Below are positions 49,434-61,818 of a DNA stretch of 64,000 nt, piece after piece. The stretch is taken from contig OZ020269.1 in the NCBI GenBank assembly GCA_963971225.1, positions 81,258,450 to 81,322,449 on the forward strand, read 5' to 3'. How positions within the stretch are numbered: position 1 is the stretch's first letter; each line of letters begins with the position of its first letter. The notes under the pieces are model-generated. The model made no database searches. It was not told the origin of the DNA and worked only from the letters and a program-made list of their open reading frames with translations. The position numbers and the translations under genes were made by a program. The DNA comes from Melieria omissa. Lineage: Eukaryota > Arthropoda > Insecta > Diptera > Ulidiidae.

Positions 49434-52400
49434 TCAAATATCAGTACCCCCAATGTTTTCAGATTGTTCGTAGCTACGACTAGTGTCGAAAATTTGGGAG
49501 AGAGACGGATTGTATTCGTTTGGCTGTGGCTGATAGAAATCATTGACGGTCAGTGCATAACAGACGCCTTCACTGTCGATGATGTGAAACCGAGTAAAAG
49601 AGCTGTTGACGCAAAATTTCTTCGCCTGATGGCCATCGAAATTGATACAAGCCAACATAGGCCTGTTGCTGGACATGACCTTCATGTCTTTCCAGGAGGG
49701 TTCCTTGTCGCTTGAACTGATCACTGTTGAAGTACTGTAAAAAGCTGTGGCATCAACTTCCTGGATTTCCGATGATGAACTGTATCGTGAGTTAGTTAGC
49801 TTCTCTTTATGTGGACTTTTCTGTTCTGTGAGTGAATGGTTCAGCATATCAATCACGCTCCAAAAGCACAGTGTGTCCGAGCAGCTGACGAGCGCAGCTC
49901 CGCTGGGTGAAAATTTCATATCGAAAATTTGACTCGTATGGGACTTCAAGGTGTGCAGAAACTTGAGTTCATTCAATTTTGTCGTGGAATATGTATACAC
50001 CTGAAACCAATAACACCTGCTACAGTGAAGTTTGCGAAAAATTTATTTAATTAGACTAAATAAATGTTTTTTAGAAAGTTTAGTATCGTCCTTTCTTGGT
50101 CCTGGAGTAACAACAGATTTCTTGACAGCGGAGCGGAGTAAAAAACTCCACACTTTTTCTATATTCTGGTATTCGATCCTAAAGCCAGCCGCACTCTACT
50201 GGTTCGGTGAGTTTATGCATATATGTAAAACGAAAGTGAAGTAAGCATTGTACATACCTTAATAACGCCGTCATTACCGCCAGTAGCTACTAGGCGGAAC
50301 TCACTCTGCGAATTTGATATTGCCAAGCAGGAAATCTCCTTCGACTGCTCAGCTTTCATCTTTTTCACAAAACTAATGTTAATGTCGCGTATGGTATACA
50401 CCTGACATAATAATAAATCAAATACACTTTTAGAAAACGAATTTTAAAAGCAATCGTTCAAGTAAGAATATTTCAATGAATGATGATACTTAACCCTTTC
50501 CTTCCCATGGTAGCCATATGGCTACCAAATTCAAATTTGGAATTTCGATGTATAATTTTCGATTTTTCCCCATTCTATGAATTGTATCGCTTAAAAGAAA
50601 CATTGTTCTGAGCTTTTTCAGCAAAATATGTAGTTTGTTTTTATGGGAACATTGAAAATTGTTAACATTTGTGCAACGGTTCCCTCTCGACAGGGCAGCA
50701 GAATTAAATGGCAAAAATGTAATATTGCTCTATGTTTAACAAAGGACACCAAATAACTCTAAAATTCTAACAAATAACTCTAAAAACTTGTAAATAAGGG
50801 ACATTTTGTTTTCGTATAAAATATGTTTTAATTTTGCTTCATAAAAACCCAGTATAGTCTAGTGTAGTATGGCTACCTCCTCCTCGCACCTCCCACTGGA
50901 AAGTCGAAACCATTTTAAATATGATGCAAAATACTTTTAAATAGTTCTCCCGTTTCAAATAACCAACTTCCAATTTTTTTCTATGGCTATTTCATAATTC
51001 GGGAAGGAAAGGGTTAAGAAGCTATTTAGGTGTTACAAAAAATTTAGTGGCTCTGTTAGAATGGACGATGTGTGGTTAGCGACAGAGATGTACAGCGTAG
51101 AAATCAAAGGCCGCCGACTTAATTTTATAATAAATAAAGTACGAATACTAATTACACTTACAAGTATGTCATTTGTTTTTGACGCGGTGAAAAGTTGATG
51201 GTCCTTGAAGTCACAACAAGAAATTTCTTTGACTTCAACTTCATTTGTTTCAACAGGTGTAAACCTTAAAACCTTGAAAGACAAAGAGATTAATTTAAAA
51301 ATATATATAATTGGTTTAGTAATCACACAAAATAAAATTCAAGATTGCAAGTGATTTCACTGGAACTAAGTACAACAGAATAAAATCTATGATTAACTGC
51401 AAGCAAAACAGTACTAAAGTTTTTATACATGGTTCAACTTGCAACCGAGCCGTTCACTAGCGAAGCCTATACATTTTGATATAAAAATGTTAATGTTTCA
51501 TGCTTTAGATCATATCATCTTTTATCCCCGAATGAGCTTAATGAAAAAATAAAAATGTCCTTATTAATATTAATCCATAGGTTGCTTACCCAAATACACC
51601 ATAATTCACCCTTCTTCAAAATTGCAAGAACGCCGTTGGTCATTTTGAAAGCGTATTTGACTTGACCCTCATAGATCGGGGCATTCATGTCCCGGTGATT
51701 GGAGATAATAGTATTGTTGTATTTCGTTGAAGCTATCAAGGTGTTTTCATCCAGAAGTTGCAGGTATTCGATTGGATTGTCTCCCATGCTTATGGGAAAC
51801 AATTCGTTTCCATTCTTAATATTTCCTTCTGATATGTCGATCAGTTCTCCATTTGAATTACCGGCGAATGCGCGTTGTCCGCATATGGTGACACCAGTAA
51901 TGGTACTCGCACTTTTGTATACCTCGACGAGTATATGGTTTTCAATTCGACAAATCTGTACATGTACACAACAATATTAAATACATTGCACTAAAACTTG
52001 TGTTTCTCTCTATTTAATAACAAACGTACCCGGTTCATGCTTCCTGTTTGTACAAGCATTAAAATGGTCCTACCATCTTCGTATGTAGCGTCGAAAAGTT
52101 TCGACCACACGCCTTGCTCTGAATGCTCCTCACTATTATCGAAATGTGCCCATTGAATACGGGAGTTGTCGCCGTGCCCTACCCGTCGCAGTGAGAACAA
52201 ATTTAGAACTGTTTTGTCAGATCCGCAGGCAATGATGTTCTTGTATATTTCATCGACTAAGGAATGTGCGTCGACGTCTGAGATTTCTTCGTAAAAATTA
52301 CTTCCTAAAATTGCTTTCCGCTTGCGCATATCAAATATATATAGACCGCATTTTGTGCCCAGCACTAGATAGTTTTCGTCAGTTGTAAGTGTGGCGCTGG

Positions 52401-55400
52401 TACTTCTTTGCGGTGGCAACTCATACTCCTCTTGAACTTTCATATGGTGAGTGGCGATTTTCTCCAGCAGCAAAATCGAAATTTTTCCTTCGCATACAAC
52501 GAGCACTTTTTGTTTAGGACCGGACTGCAGTACCTTTTGGTATACGACATTTTCTAACGAGATCGGCGATGTTGTCGTGAGATGTACACGAGAACTGTCT
52601 ACAGCGTACCATACACTGACTTCTCCATTTTTATCGATTACCAGTGTGTAATTATCAAATATGATGCAAATGGAACAAATATTAGTTATGCCTGTTTCCA
52701 GTGCTGGTTGCTGTTTCTGTTTGAATATTCCACTACTTTCATTCCATTCTAGTTCTTCTAATTTGCCGGACTTCTTAGCCACAAGCACGGCTTCTTTATC
52801 GACATAGACGGCTACAACTGCGTCTGGTATATTGGTATCAATAGCTGACTGCAAGTAAACACAATTTGTTTAAACTTGAATACAAATAAAGTTGGGCTAA
52901 TCATACCTTAATACTGGCTTGTTCATATTTTTCGTTGAGGGGGTCACTCCATAGCATTAGTTCGCCGTTGTTTCCAAGCATAAGTAGGTGCATTGATTTT
53001 TTGTTCAACAAGAACACTTGCGCTGGATCATACTTTAGTTTGCAGTCCCTCACTGCTTCCGGAAAAATACCATCCAAAGATGTATCGATTAACGCGGCAC
53101 CCCCTCTGACATAGAAAACTAGACAAAACTTTGCATCCAAAAAAGTCACATGCTTCACTTCGCTGGTTAGTTGTATGACTTGACGGTATTGACGGAAATA
53201 ACCGCTGTAACAAAACGAACAATCGTGCTTCGGTTGGTTACTAAATCATTTATATTTAACAAAATAATAAGTAACAATATTAAAAATTTATTAAAATTAC
53301 CGACAAGAGCTTCATGGAGCATAATTTAAAGAGTTGTAAGTTCAAACCCCTGCACTTCCACCACAAAGTTCTAACTAGGTAAAGTGTTTTTAAAAGCCCG
53401 CCGTCACATTATCGGAGTAGGCGAAAAGTTATAGGTTCCTTTCATAAAATTCATGGTTGCGGAAAGTGTACTTTAAGCCAGCCCTTGTCAATAATAAAAT
53501 ATGTATGACGCACCTATAGTGTATAGAACTTGTCATATGAACACATATATATTAAATTATGTACATATATTGTTAAATGGAAACCTTTATCTGAAGCCTG
53601 TAAAGTAGGGATTTTGCATTCATATACTGATTTCAAGTTTTAACATATAATAATAACATTAACAGATTAAGTATAATATAAATTAACAATTCTGTGGTCA
53701 AAAGCTTAAATCACTAAATGGTCGCGTAAGTCAAAAATTGCTGTTTCGAGTCGATGTAAGCGAATAGGTTTGTAGTAATAACATAACTCAGGTCTATCTT
53801 AAGTCGACGTAAGCGGTTATTGTTTTGGTCCCCAGAATTATTGATAGAAAATCACTTACTTTTCTTGTAACCAAAGTCTATCTGGAAACTTTTGCACCTG
53901 ACGAAGTGCTTCCCTGTGAATGAGGTCACCAGTGTACATAAGCGCACACTGCAGCAGGCAAGTGTCCTTTGACTTAAACAAGGTCCTCTCAAGGTTTTGC
54001 AAAAAATCACGAAGGGCTTCAAGAAATTTACGACGACGTTGATCGGATCCTAAAAAAAATCGTAAATTATGTCCACTTAGTCCTGAGTACGTCAAATTTT
54101 TCTTACCTGTAATTTCCTCTTCATAGTATTTTAAATCAGCAATGGTCTGTAGAAAGCCAACCGTACGGATTTTCTGTTGCAGAAACCCAAAATCAAAGTA
54201 TATTTTCGGAAATAGATCCAGAGATTTAGCACCCCGTAGGTGATGACCAAGGCAAAGGAAAAAATAAAAGTCATGTTTAGTGTCTGTGAACATCTCGATG
54301 TCGCTGCGATTTTCTATACATTCAGCAACGCTTAAACGATAAGAACAGAGTATTGTCAGTAATGTACGCGTCTGTGACATCCAGAGGGCATTGCCCTTCT
54401 GTCTGTTCGTCACCGGATTTGTGCGCACAATTACTGTTAAAGCAGCTGCCATAATAATGAAAAGTACTTACCTGTAGTAGTCAAGCACTTTCTTATGTTG
54501 TGCTACGGCATCGTCGCCATGCTCAGAACGCAAGTAGGCAATGAGGATGAAGGGCAGTTTATACGATGCTTCACACGGTTTATTACTCGATGACTTTTCA
54601 AGAAATGAATGGTCGTAAAGCTTTTTTATTTCTTTTTTCGCATTGCGTCCTTCCCAGAAAATCTTTAACAACTAGAAATATTTAATTAGTATTTTCGTAT
54701 GCAATCAAAACATATTAGTACTTCGACCTTACTTTTATCGGCACATATTCACTGTGCGAGAAAATTATAAGTTGATTTAATGAATCTCTTAGCGCAGGTT
54801 CCAGGGTATCCAAATTTTTTCTTATTGGTTCGAAGTCCTTTCTGATATTTTCATGTATTCTACAAAAATACAGAATCAATGTGTGCTGGATTGCCATAAA
54901 CTTCAAGTAAATATTTTGATTGTAACAACTTACTTTTTGTTCCGTAAGCTTTGCACCCAACTATTCCACAATTCAACACACTGCGGATTTTCCTGTAAGT
55001 TTCGTGCGACTATACTTAGTAAATAGGGGTGTCCTTTGCTGCTATTGTAAATATCGTTTGCTATTTCTTTCTGGCCATTCTTTGGGAAATTCTCACGCTC
55101 AACCCCGACATATTTTTCCATGAAAAAGAAAAACTCTGATCTCTCAAGGCCACGGTCTAAATTAACTTTAAAACTGGACTTTTCCGGTAGCATTTCAACG
55201 ATCTTTTTGTTTCTTGTAATTACCAGCAACTTACAAGGCAAGTTGAACGTATAAAACTGTTTGGTTATTTTAATATCTTCAAGCACCACCAGGCAGTTTT
55301 GGTTTTCCTTGCGCTCCAACTCTTTTTTCAGTAAAATCAATAACTTATCCTTAGTAACAAAGCGGGTGAAATCAGTTGAATTTTCCATTGAATTACAGTC

Positions 55401-57079
55401 AATTGGCGATTGTGGTCTTGATTCTGGATCTTTCAACATTTCATACAAATACTTAAGCATGAGTAGGTCTTCCCTGTGACTCTTGCATTGTCCTAATTGA
55501 ATCCAATATATTTTGAAATCCATTGCTGCCATAACTTGATAGTCGGAGCAAACATCGACAGCAAGCCACTTTTTACCAAAGCCAAAGTCAGAGAACAATG
55601 CAACTTTTCCATGACGCTGCAGTTGCAAGAGTATTTGTCGCAGTTCCAAAAACTGTGGATAGAATTTGTTTTACAATTCCAGTTAGTTACAATTTAACAA
55701 GATGATATTTAGTGACGCAGTGGGACCAATGGCGCACACAGGAGGATTTTGGCGGATCTAACCCCCCAAACACAAACATTGCTGCTACAAAATATGGTTT
55801 CAAATGGTATTCGGCTCAAAAGCTATACGGAAAACCCCCTAAAAAGGAAATCCTGTGTGCGCCACTGAGTGGGACAATATTTAAATGGAAGTAACGAATA
55901 ATAGGCGTAACAAGATGTCTTTGCGGCAAACAAAAGAGAATCTGCCAAAATGAGTCTGGTGGTGAATGAGGGCCATATGAAGTATATGCTGTGTGCATGC
56001 GGGGAGCAGCGGCTAGGGTCTTATGTCGAGGCCGACAGGTATACTTTTGAAGTTGTCACGGAAATCGTCTACGTTGGCACCGCCATAAACGGCAGTAATG
56101 ATGCTTGGAGATAAAGCGAAGGATTACTCGTGCCAATAGGTGCTACTATGATCTCGGCAATTGAGTAGACGAGACTTTAAGAGAATTTAAAGACATAGAT
56201 ATAAATATGCATATGTATACACCTGCAATTAATATCTAATAACTTTCTAATATTTTCAGGTATTAATCGGTTATTTTAGAAGCCAATCACCACCATTGTT
56301 AAAGAGTAGGCTTGGGTATTCTCACTGTTTGCTCAAATTATTTCTGCAAATCGATTTGTTTTAACTAAAACAAAAGCGCCTATTGTTAAGTTAAAAGCAA
56401 GGATGTTCATGTGAAAGACATGTGGTTTTAACATGATGCCACATCTCGCTACACAATAGTGTAGAAGAAAATTTCCGGGTTCCAGTATTTCGGTTTTTGA
56501 TAGAGTCAGCTGACCGTCAAGATTATCGAAAAGTCATTCAAAGAAATAAAATGCAAATACACATATATATAATAAAATATCCTAAATTGACTTTATAATT
56601 GTCAGAACACTGCTTACAGGTTTTACACGACGAACATATAAATCGGGATACTTTGGTGACACCTTGGTTCGTAATTCGTGAAATAGTGCTGCAAAATGAG
56701 ATGTTTTCCTTTCTTTGATGTGTTGTTCCTTTGTCATTTTGAGCCAGTAGTAAATTTCTTTTATTGTAGCCATAAAATTCGTCAGAATGCTTTGCGGCTT
56801 CTTCTCAAGTATGTTCAAGAGGCGGAATATTTGGCAGTGTCTATTCTGTAAAAATAAAATTTCAAATGCATTTTATTGTCAACACAATTAGTCGTTTAAT
56901 AGCCTCACCGTTTCTTCCAAAATATATTTTTTTTCATGTTTAGTTAGAAAGTTTGGTATATCGTCCAGCGCAATATCAGAAAAGTCGAAATCGTTCAGAA
57001 CATCGGCAATAATTAAATAAAGCGGCATTATATACGCTAAATGGTCAACGGTGTTTGAACTGTCGCTATTTTCGCTCAT
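49434..57079 (-). CDS. Dark: Dark, Apaf-1-like apoptosome scaffold
   Basis: Apaf-1 ortholog that oligomerises into the apoptosome and activates the caspase Dronc in the cytosol. Thirteen exons: 57079-56909, 56845-56618, 55652-54934, 54859-54733, 54671-54472, 54330-54107, 54049-53860, 53204-52907, 52848-52030, 51955-51590, 51272-51162, 50401-50258 and 50000-49434. All junctions are GT-AG, all phases close, and the product is about 1387 aa, near the 1440 of Drosophila Dark. Order: N-terminal CARD-like helices (about 15-100), NB-ARC ATPase (about 133-375), a helical arm, then WD40-type repeats to the end (for example SHTSQIFDMKFSPSGAALVS in the last exon). In the NB-ARC, the P-loop is GFGKKW (157-162), Walker B LVVLEDI (about 254), sensor arginine ITRN (about 280) and GHP (about 341). 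The usual Ser/Thr after the P-loop lysine is Lys. An in-frame ATG at 57220 would add 47 residues, but a TTTTATTTTTAG just before 57079 suggests that segment is intronic. Confidence 0.9.
50494..51013. mobile_element. piggyBac-type MITE in a Dark intron
   Basis: Ends CCCTTTCCTTCCC and its complement GGGAAGGAAAGGG, flanked by TTAA on both sides (50490-50493 and 51014-51017). CCC ends with TTAA duplication are the piggyBac signature. The 520-bp element lies wholly in the Dark intron 50402-51161, accounts for most of it, and carries no transposase. Confidence 0.9.
55727..55867. mobile_element. hAT-type MITE, copy 2, in a Dark intron
   Basis: A 141-bp element with inverted ends CAATGGCGCACACAGGA and TCCTGTGTGCGCCACTG (one mismatch), and a perfect 8-bp target duplication AGTGGGAC at 55719-55726 and 55868-55875. 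The 8-bp duplication and CA-GGCGC ends fit hAT. It lies in the second Dark intron, close to the acceptor of exon 3, and is related to copy 1 at 3236-3386. Confidence 0.93.
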
Positions 57080-57220
57080 TTTTTTGTTGTTGCTAAAAAT
57101 AAAACATTCACATGTAAAAGGATTAATTTTTGTTATAAATGTTCTTGCATGTTTCCAAAATATGTGTAGGGTCTCACAACAAAGGGTGTCATTTGAAATC
57201 TCGAGCCATTTCTGAGCCAT

Positions 57221-58989
57221 ATTGATCAAGTAAAATAATTAAAGACAAATTCACTAAAACAAGCGTAACGCTGATAGTCCGTGAAACATTGCCTGTGTCA
57301 AATAGTCAAATTCAGAAAGAGACTTCAATAGGCTGCAGAGATTTTTAGAATTATTTTGGGCTATGATAAAGTTAAAGTCTTTACCAAGGCGATTTCAGCG
57401 GCCAAAGGCAACATGAGCAACGAAATTTACATATGTATAATAAAAGTTAATTATTACACAATAAATAATTTATTTTTTAATACATTTATTTAGGTATGAA
57501 ATAATTATAAATATTTATTGCACAAAAGTAACAAAAGCACTAGCCGCCATCAGTTCGAGCAAAAATTAAATGTACAAAAATAAATGGACTTTTTTCCCCA
57601 AAATATAGATGAGAGGAATCTGTATTTTTCGCTTTTCGGAAGGAATACAAATAACATTCACACCCAGCGATATTAAAAAATCGCCGCTCTATTTTAAAGT
57701 ACATCGCACACTTAATTCGATTTTAAACTGAAAGTGGCACAACGCTTCCTTTGCAACGGTTCCTTTTAATAGTCCAATTATAGAACTCTGGAATTATACA
57801 ATTTGCAAGATCAACTTTTAATGCGTTTTTGCTTTGATTATCGAAATCCATTTGAATGGCGCAGATTTTGCAACATCGAAATTTAGCTCGTAACTACGTA
57901 CTGTGCAACTGGCAGCTGGCTATGCAAAAGGATAGTCAAGGCATACGGGTATGAGTCACATCACATTTGCGGGCAAAATGTTGAAATTTCATGCACAAGC
58001 CCAAGGACTATCGCAATCAACCGAATTTTTATATTGCGGAACGTATGTGTACATTCTCGTAAAACAACTATAACAATCTATAGATATAATTAATCATATA
58101 TCTAAATATGATATATATTTATTTTCCGGAAATTGGCAAACGATTTTTAGGAATTCCAGAACAGTGCTCGTAAAGAACAAGTAGCGTGTTGCACTTAACT
58201 TACTTTGTGTTTGGACTGCTCTCGCGAATCTTTATTATTATTATTAAACGTATTGATTGATGCTTTCTTCAACTGGGTGTTACATTTTCGCTTTGATCTT
58301 TACTTAACATATTAGTCTTTTGTTTGCAAATAAACTATATTTTTGACTAATGGAATTGGCACAAATTTTAATGATCCACAGCGTTCTTGATACTAATCAG
58401 CAATAAATGCAAGCTAAAGTAATCCGACTAGTGAAACTAGTGCTGCCAGCTTTCTTATTTATTTGTTATTTTTTTTTGGTAAAATTAGTAAAAAAAACGT
58501 TTACAAGAACAAGAAAAAAGTAAATTCCTATAAAAAAATAACAAAAATGTTTTGTTTTTGTTCATAACGATTGAGTTAAAATAAATATATGTATCAATTC
58601 TAAATCGTATTTATACGGCGCATTTACAATACTCAAATAAAATCACGATTTATTCTTATTACTTGCAACTTCGTTTGATCAGAAATCTGTATACAACTTA
58701 TATAAATTTCGAGTTTTTAGAAACGTAGAATCGTAGAAATGTAGAAAGGGAGAGAATCTTCGATTTAAAACTTTTAAATTGTACTGCGAGGGGTTGCCGA
58801 AACTACAACCGAAAATATCTGGATCACATTTCTTGCACTTATATATATAGTTTAAAGAATGCAAAACGTATGTACACATATGTAGAGAGATAACAATTAT
58901 CAATGATAAGAATATTTTTGAACTTTCTTGAAAAGTGGCGGTACACATTTTGGGAACCCTGAGAATCTACTTCGGCAAGTGACCAACGC
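57221..58989. other. Dark 5' flank and intergenic DNA
   Basis: The Dark promoter should lie in the first few hundred bases. The remainder is AT-rich with no recognised gene. The minus-strand frame at 58679-58948 has no domain. Confidence 0.4.
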
Positions 58990-59201
58990 GCCACACATTA
59001 GCGAGACGTTTGCAGCTGCGTTTGGCGGCAACGCGTTTGAACAGCCCTCGTTCAATCACAGCCAGAATCATAACCAAAACACTTCAATGGAGCTTGACGA
59101 AGCACCAACCATAATCAACGGCAAATACTTCAGAATAATACAGGAGGTAGGTAGTAAATTGATAGGTTTAGGTTAGGTTAGGTTGCGGTGGCTGCCTCTA
59201 T

Positions 59202-59710
59202 AGCGGCCTTTAGACGGTCGCACATGTCCGCAATCATGTGCGGCCCGACGAGAAGAATGACCGTGTAAACGCAAGAAATTCGTGTCGTCGGACATGTGCG
59301 ACGGTTTTCAAAATTCTTTGATTTCTCTGTCGGCGCGACGCACATGTGCGACCGTGTAAACGGCTGTGTGACACACATAGTGCATTTTTTCATTCGATCG
59401 GTGGACAGCGAGCAGTGAGGATGGCGTCGCAAAAAAATGAAATATTATGGAAGGAGTTCTTTGATGTGTATAGACACAATCCCGAACTGTGAAAAGTAAA
59501 AGGTGAAGAATATAAAAATTAAAAGAAACGCAGCATAGAGGTGCTTTTATGCAAATTTAAAGAAATTGATGCGAAAGCGCATACCATGTTGCTTCGTTGG
59601 CAGCAGCGAGACAACTGAAGTGTGCGCACATGTGTGACCGTGTAAACGCTCATCGTACATTTCCCCCATCGCACATGATTGCAAACATGTGCGACCGTCT
59701 AAAGGCCGCT
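59202..59710. mobile_element. PIF/Harbinger-like non-autonomous element
   Basis: Inverted ends of about 41 bp (AGCGGCCTTTAGACGGTCGC on the left, two mismatches overall) with a TAT triplet on both sides (59199-59201, 59711-59713). A three-base target duplication fits PIF/Harbinger. The interior carries a dead MADF-type frame, and PIF/Harbinger elements typically encode such a Myb/SANT-like protein beside the transposase. No transposase remains. Confidence 0.82.
59421..59620 (+). pseudogene. MADF (Myb/SANT-like) DNA-binding protein remnant
   Basis: Starts MASQKNEILWKEFFDVY, then RHNPEL followed by a stop where the family has Trp, then KVKGEEYKN, another stop, and KRSIEVLLCKFKEID. The W-F-Y-PEL-eYkN spacing is that of a MADF domain. 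Two stops kill it. Confidence 0.7.
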
Positions 59711-60185
59711 TATAAGAGACACACTCGGAGGCCTGAAAGGCCCATTGTGATAACACATATTTCACCCGTTTTTGAACTGTGTATGCAACACTGTTTTTGC
59801 CAACATATGTTACAGCACACATTTCAAGCGGATGGGGAAAGGGGGGGCAGGGGACCTACAGTTTAGCGCCGAATCCGAACGGCGATTGGCAGTTTTTTTT
59901 TTTTTCGTTCACACTTGGAGGTTTTGCCATTGCCTGCCAAGAGCGCACTTGTGCGATTCTTGTAATTCTCATTTCCTTCATGTGGATAGCGATAGAAGTA
60001 GATGAGTTGTTCACCAGCCCCAGCCAGGTCGAACCTGGAGCCTTTGGTATGAGGAGCCAGCGCGCTACCCGCTTGACTATCGAGGCCGACTAAATTGATA
60101 GCAGAGTCTATAGACTCTGTTGATAGGTTTAGTCCACCACTAATATTATATGTATAATATATACTTGATGGGCGTGCACATCTGA

Positions 60186-60418
60186 CAGGTGTCTAAGGAA
60201 GTTCGACGACACGCCCAACGTGCCGCGCACATACTTGATGGGCGTGCACATCTGACAGGCCGCCGTGACGCTCTTTCTTTGCTGGTGTTCCGCCTCTTTG
60301 ATAGCATCAGGCGGAACACCAGCAAACAAAGAGCGCCACGGCGGCCTGTCAGATGTGCACGCCCATCAAGTATGTGCGCGGCACGTTGGGCGTCTCGTCG
60401 AACTTCCTTAGACACCTG
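60186..60418. repeat. near-perfect palindrome, 110-bp arms, 13-bp loop
   Basis: Left arm 60186-60295 and right arm 60309-60418 are reverse complements with about three mismatches. The right arm is the coding sequence of the BED finger of the hAT gene. A further partial copy of the left arm (TACTTGATGGGCGTGCACAT and on) lies at 60162-60188. Transcription across it would give a long hairpin. Confidence 0.92.
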
Positions 60419-61517
60419 AAGGAGTTTCACGCACTGCTGTACGAGGAGTACTGCCTGGAGGAGAAAATTGCCAAGCAACACCGCTGTTTGCGCAGTTCAT
60501 ACTCGAACTTCGACGAGCGCGACCTGCGGTTTATTGTGGAGACGTTTTCATCGCTGTCGGTCGTGGAGCAGCCGCCATTCGTGCGGCTGTTCGAAGGCAC
60601 TGGCCTGCGGGTGAACACAGCCAAGCACATGTTGAGCATGCTGCACGAGAAATTAAGCGTGCACGTAGACATTGTCAGGGATACGCTGCGCCTGGTACCG
60701 TACGTCTGCACAACGGCCGACATCTGGACAGTGAGTCGAAACTCGTTCTTTGGCTACGCCTGTCACTGGATCGATAGCAACTTGAAGCGACAGTCAGCAG
60801 CTCTGTGCTGCACACGCCGGCCGGGCATGCGCGCTGTGCGCAAAGTTGCCAAGCTGGTGGAGCAATCGAATGTGCATTTCGCCTTAAACGCTGGCAAAAT
60901 TTTCTACACATTCACGGACAATGGTGGCAACTTTCTTAACGATGCGTTTAAAGAAGCTGACAACCGGGGTAGATATTGTTGCCGGGGCTAAAAAGAATTT
61001 GATAGCAACCCTCAATCATATTTCAGAACTCGAGAATATTGAAGAAGCGAACGCAGACGGGGAGATAACATTCCTTCCTTATCCGGCGGACTTGAAGTTG
61101 CAAACCCCAAAACAATACACGTGCAGCAGTCACGGCCTAAACCTTCTGGCGACAACCGACTTTCACAACATATTGCCACGCCCACTGATATTCTTGACAA
61201 TTTCAGCTGCAACCGCATTTGGAACAGGTGCCGGGATGAGGAAAACGAGGAGATCGTCACTAGCATTATTGGTTGTTGTTTAAAGCTGCCGAATGCCACC
61301 AGCTGGAATTCACTTTTCGACGCACTGTCGCAGCTGTTGGCACATAGGTCCAAGCTTGACCAGCTGTGCAGCGCACTGGGCATCGCCAAACTAACCGACA
61401 TTGACCTCGAGTACGTGGACGACTACTGCTGCGTAATGCGGCCCATCAGCGATGGCCTGCAATTCTTGCAGAAGGAGGAGAACATGTACTACGGCTACTT
61501 TCAGCCAATGCTGATTA

Positions 61518-61818
61518 GGGGTCATCCATAAATTACGTAACGCTCCTGGGGGGGGTCTTGCTCGATGTGACAGTTTGTGACGCCGGGGGGGAGGGGGGTC
61601 GAGCAGAATGTGACGTAACAAATTTTAAACGTATTCATATAATCTTGATCGAAATAAAAATTTTTTTTAGTATTTTTATTATGCTTTTGAAGACTCCGTT
61701 ACGTTACACCTTTGGGGGGGGGGGGGGGGTTCAAGCCAATGTGACAGTTTGTGACACAGGGGGGGGGTGGGGGTCAAAAAATACTAAAAATTGCGTTACG
61801 TAATTTATGGACGACCCC
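61518..61818. mobile_element. MITE with TTA target duplication, inside hAT gene
   Basis: A 301-bp element with 27-bp inverted ends (GGGGTCATCCATAAATTACG on the left; the right has one mismatch) and TTA at 61515-61517 and 61819-61821. The interior has two head-to-tail modules of TGTGACAGTTTGTGAC followed by long G runs (up to about 17 Gs near 61713-61729). TTA duplication is compatible with PIF/Harbinger, but the superfamily is not settled. Confidence 0.9.

Larger units (their letters stand above)
59161..60090 (+). repeat. SINE-like repeat with tRNA-like end (copy B), interrupted
   Basis: It starts with AGGTTAGGTTAGGTT and continues as in copies A, C and D, interrupted by a 509-bp element at 59202-59710. 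The far end (60015-60090, minus strand) reads like a tRNA: an A-box-like TAGTCAAGCGGGTAGCGC, CTCATA where an anticodon loop would be, and the B-box-like GGTTCGACC. This suggests a tRNA-derived SINE or a composite. Confidence 0.65.

Noticed and set aside
57080..57220. 47-residue N-terminal extension of Dark
   Set aside because: The segment ends in TTTTATTTTTAG just before the MSENSD start and reads more like a 5' UTR intron end than a CARD. Kept as an alternative only.
60015..60090. A functional tRNA gene
   Set aside because: A- and B-box-like blocks are present, but the acceptor stem does not pair cleanly and it is fused to a dispersed repeat, so it is read as tRNA-derived.
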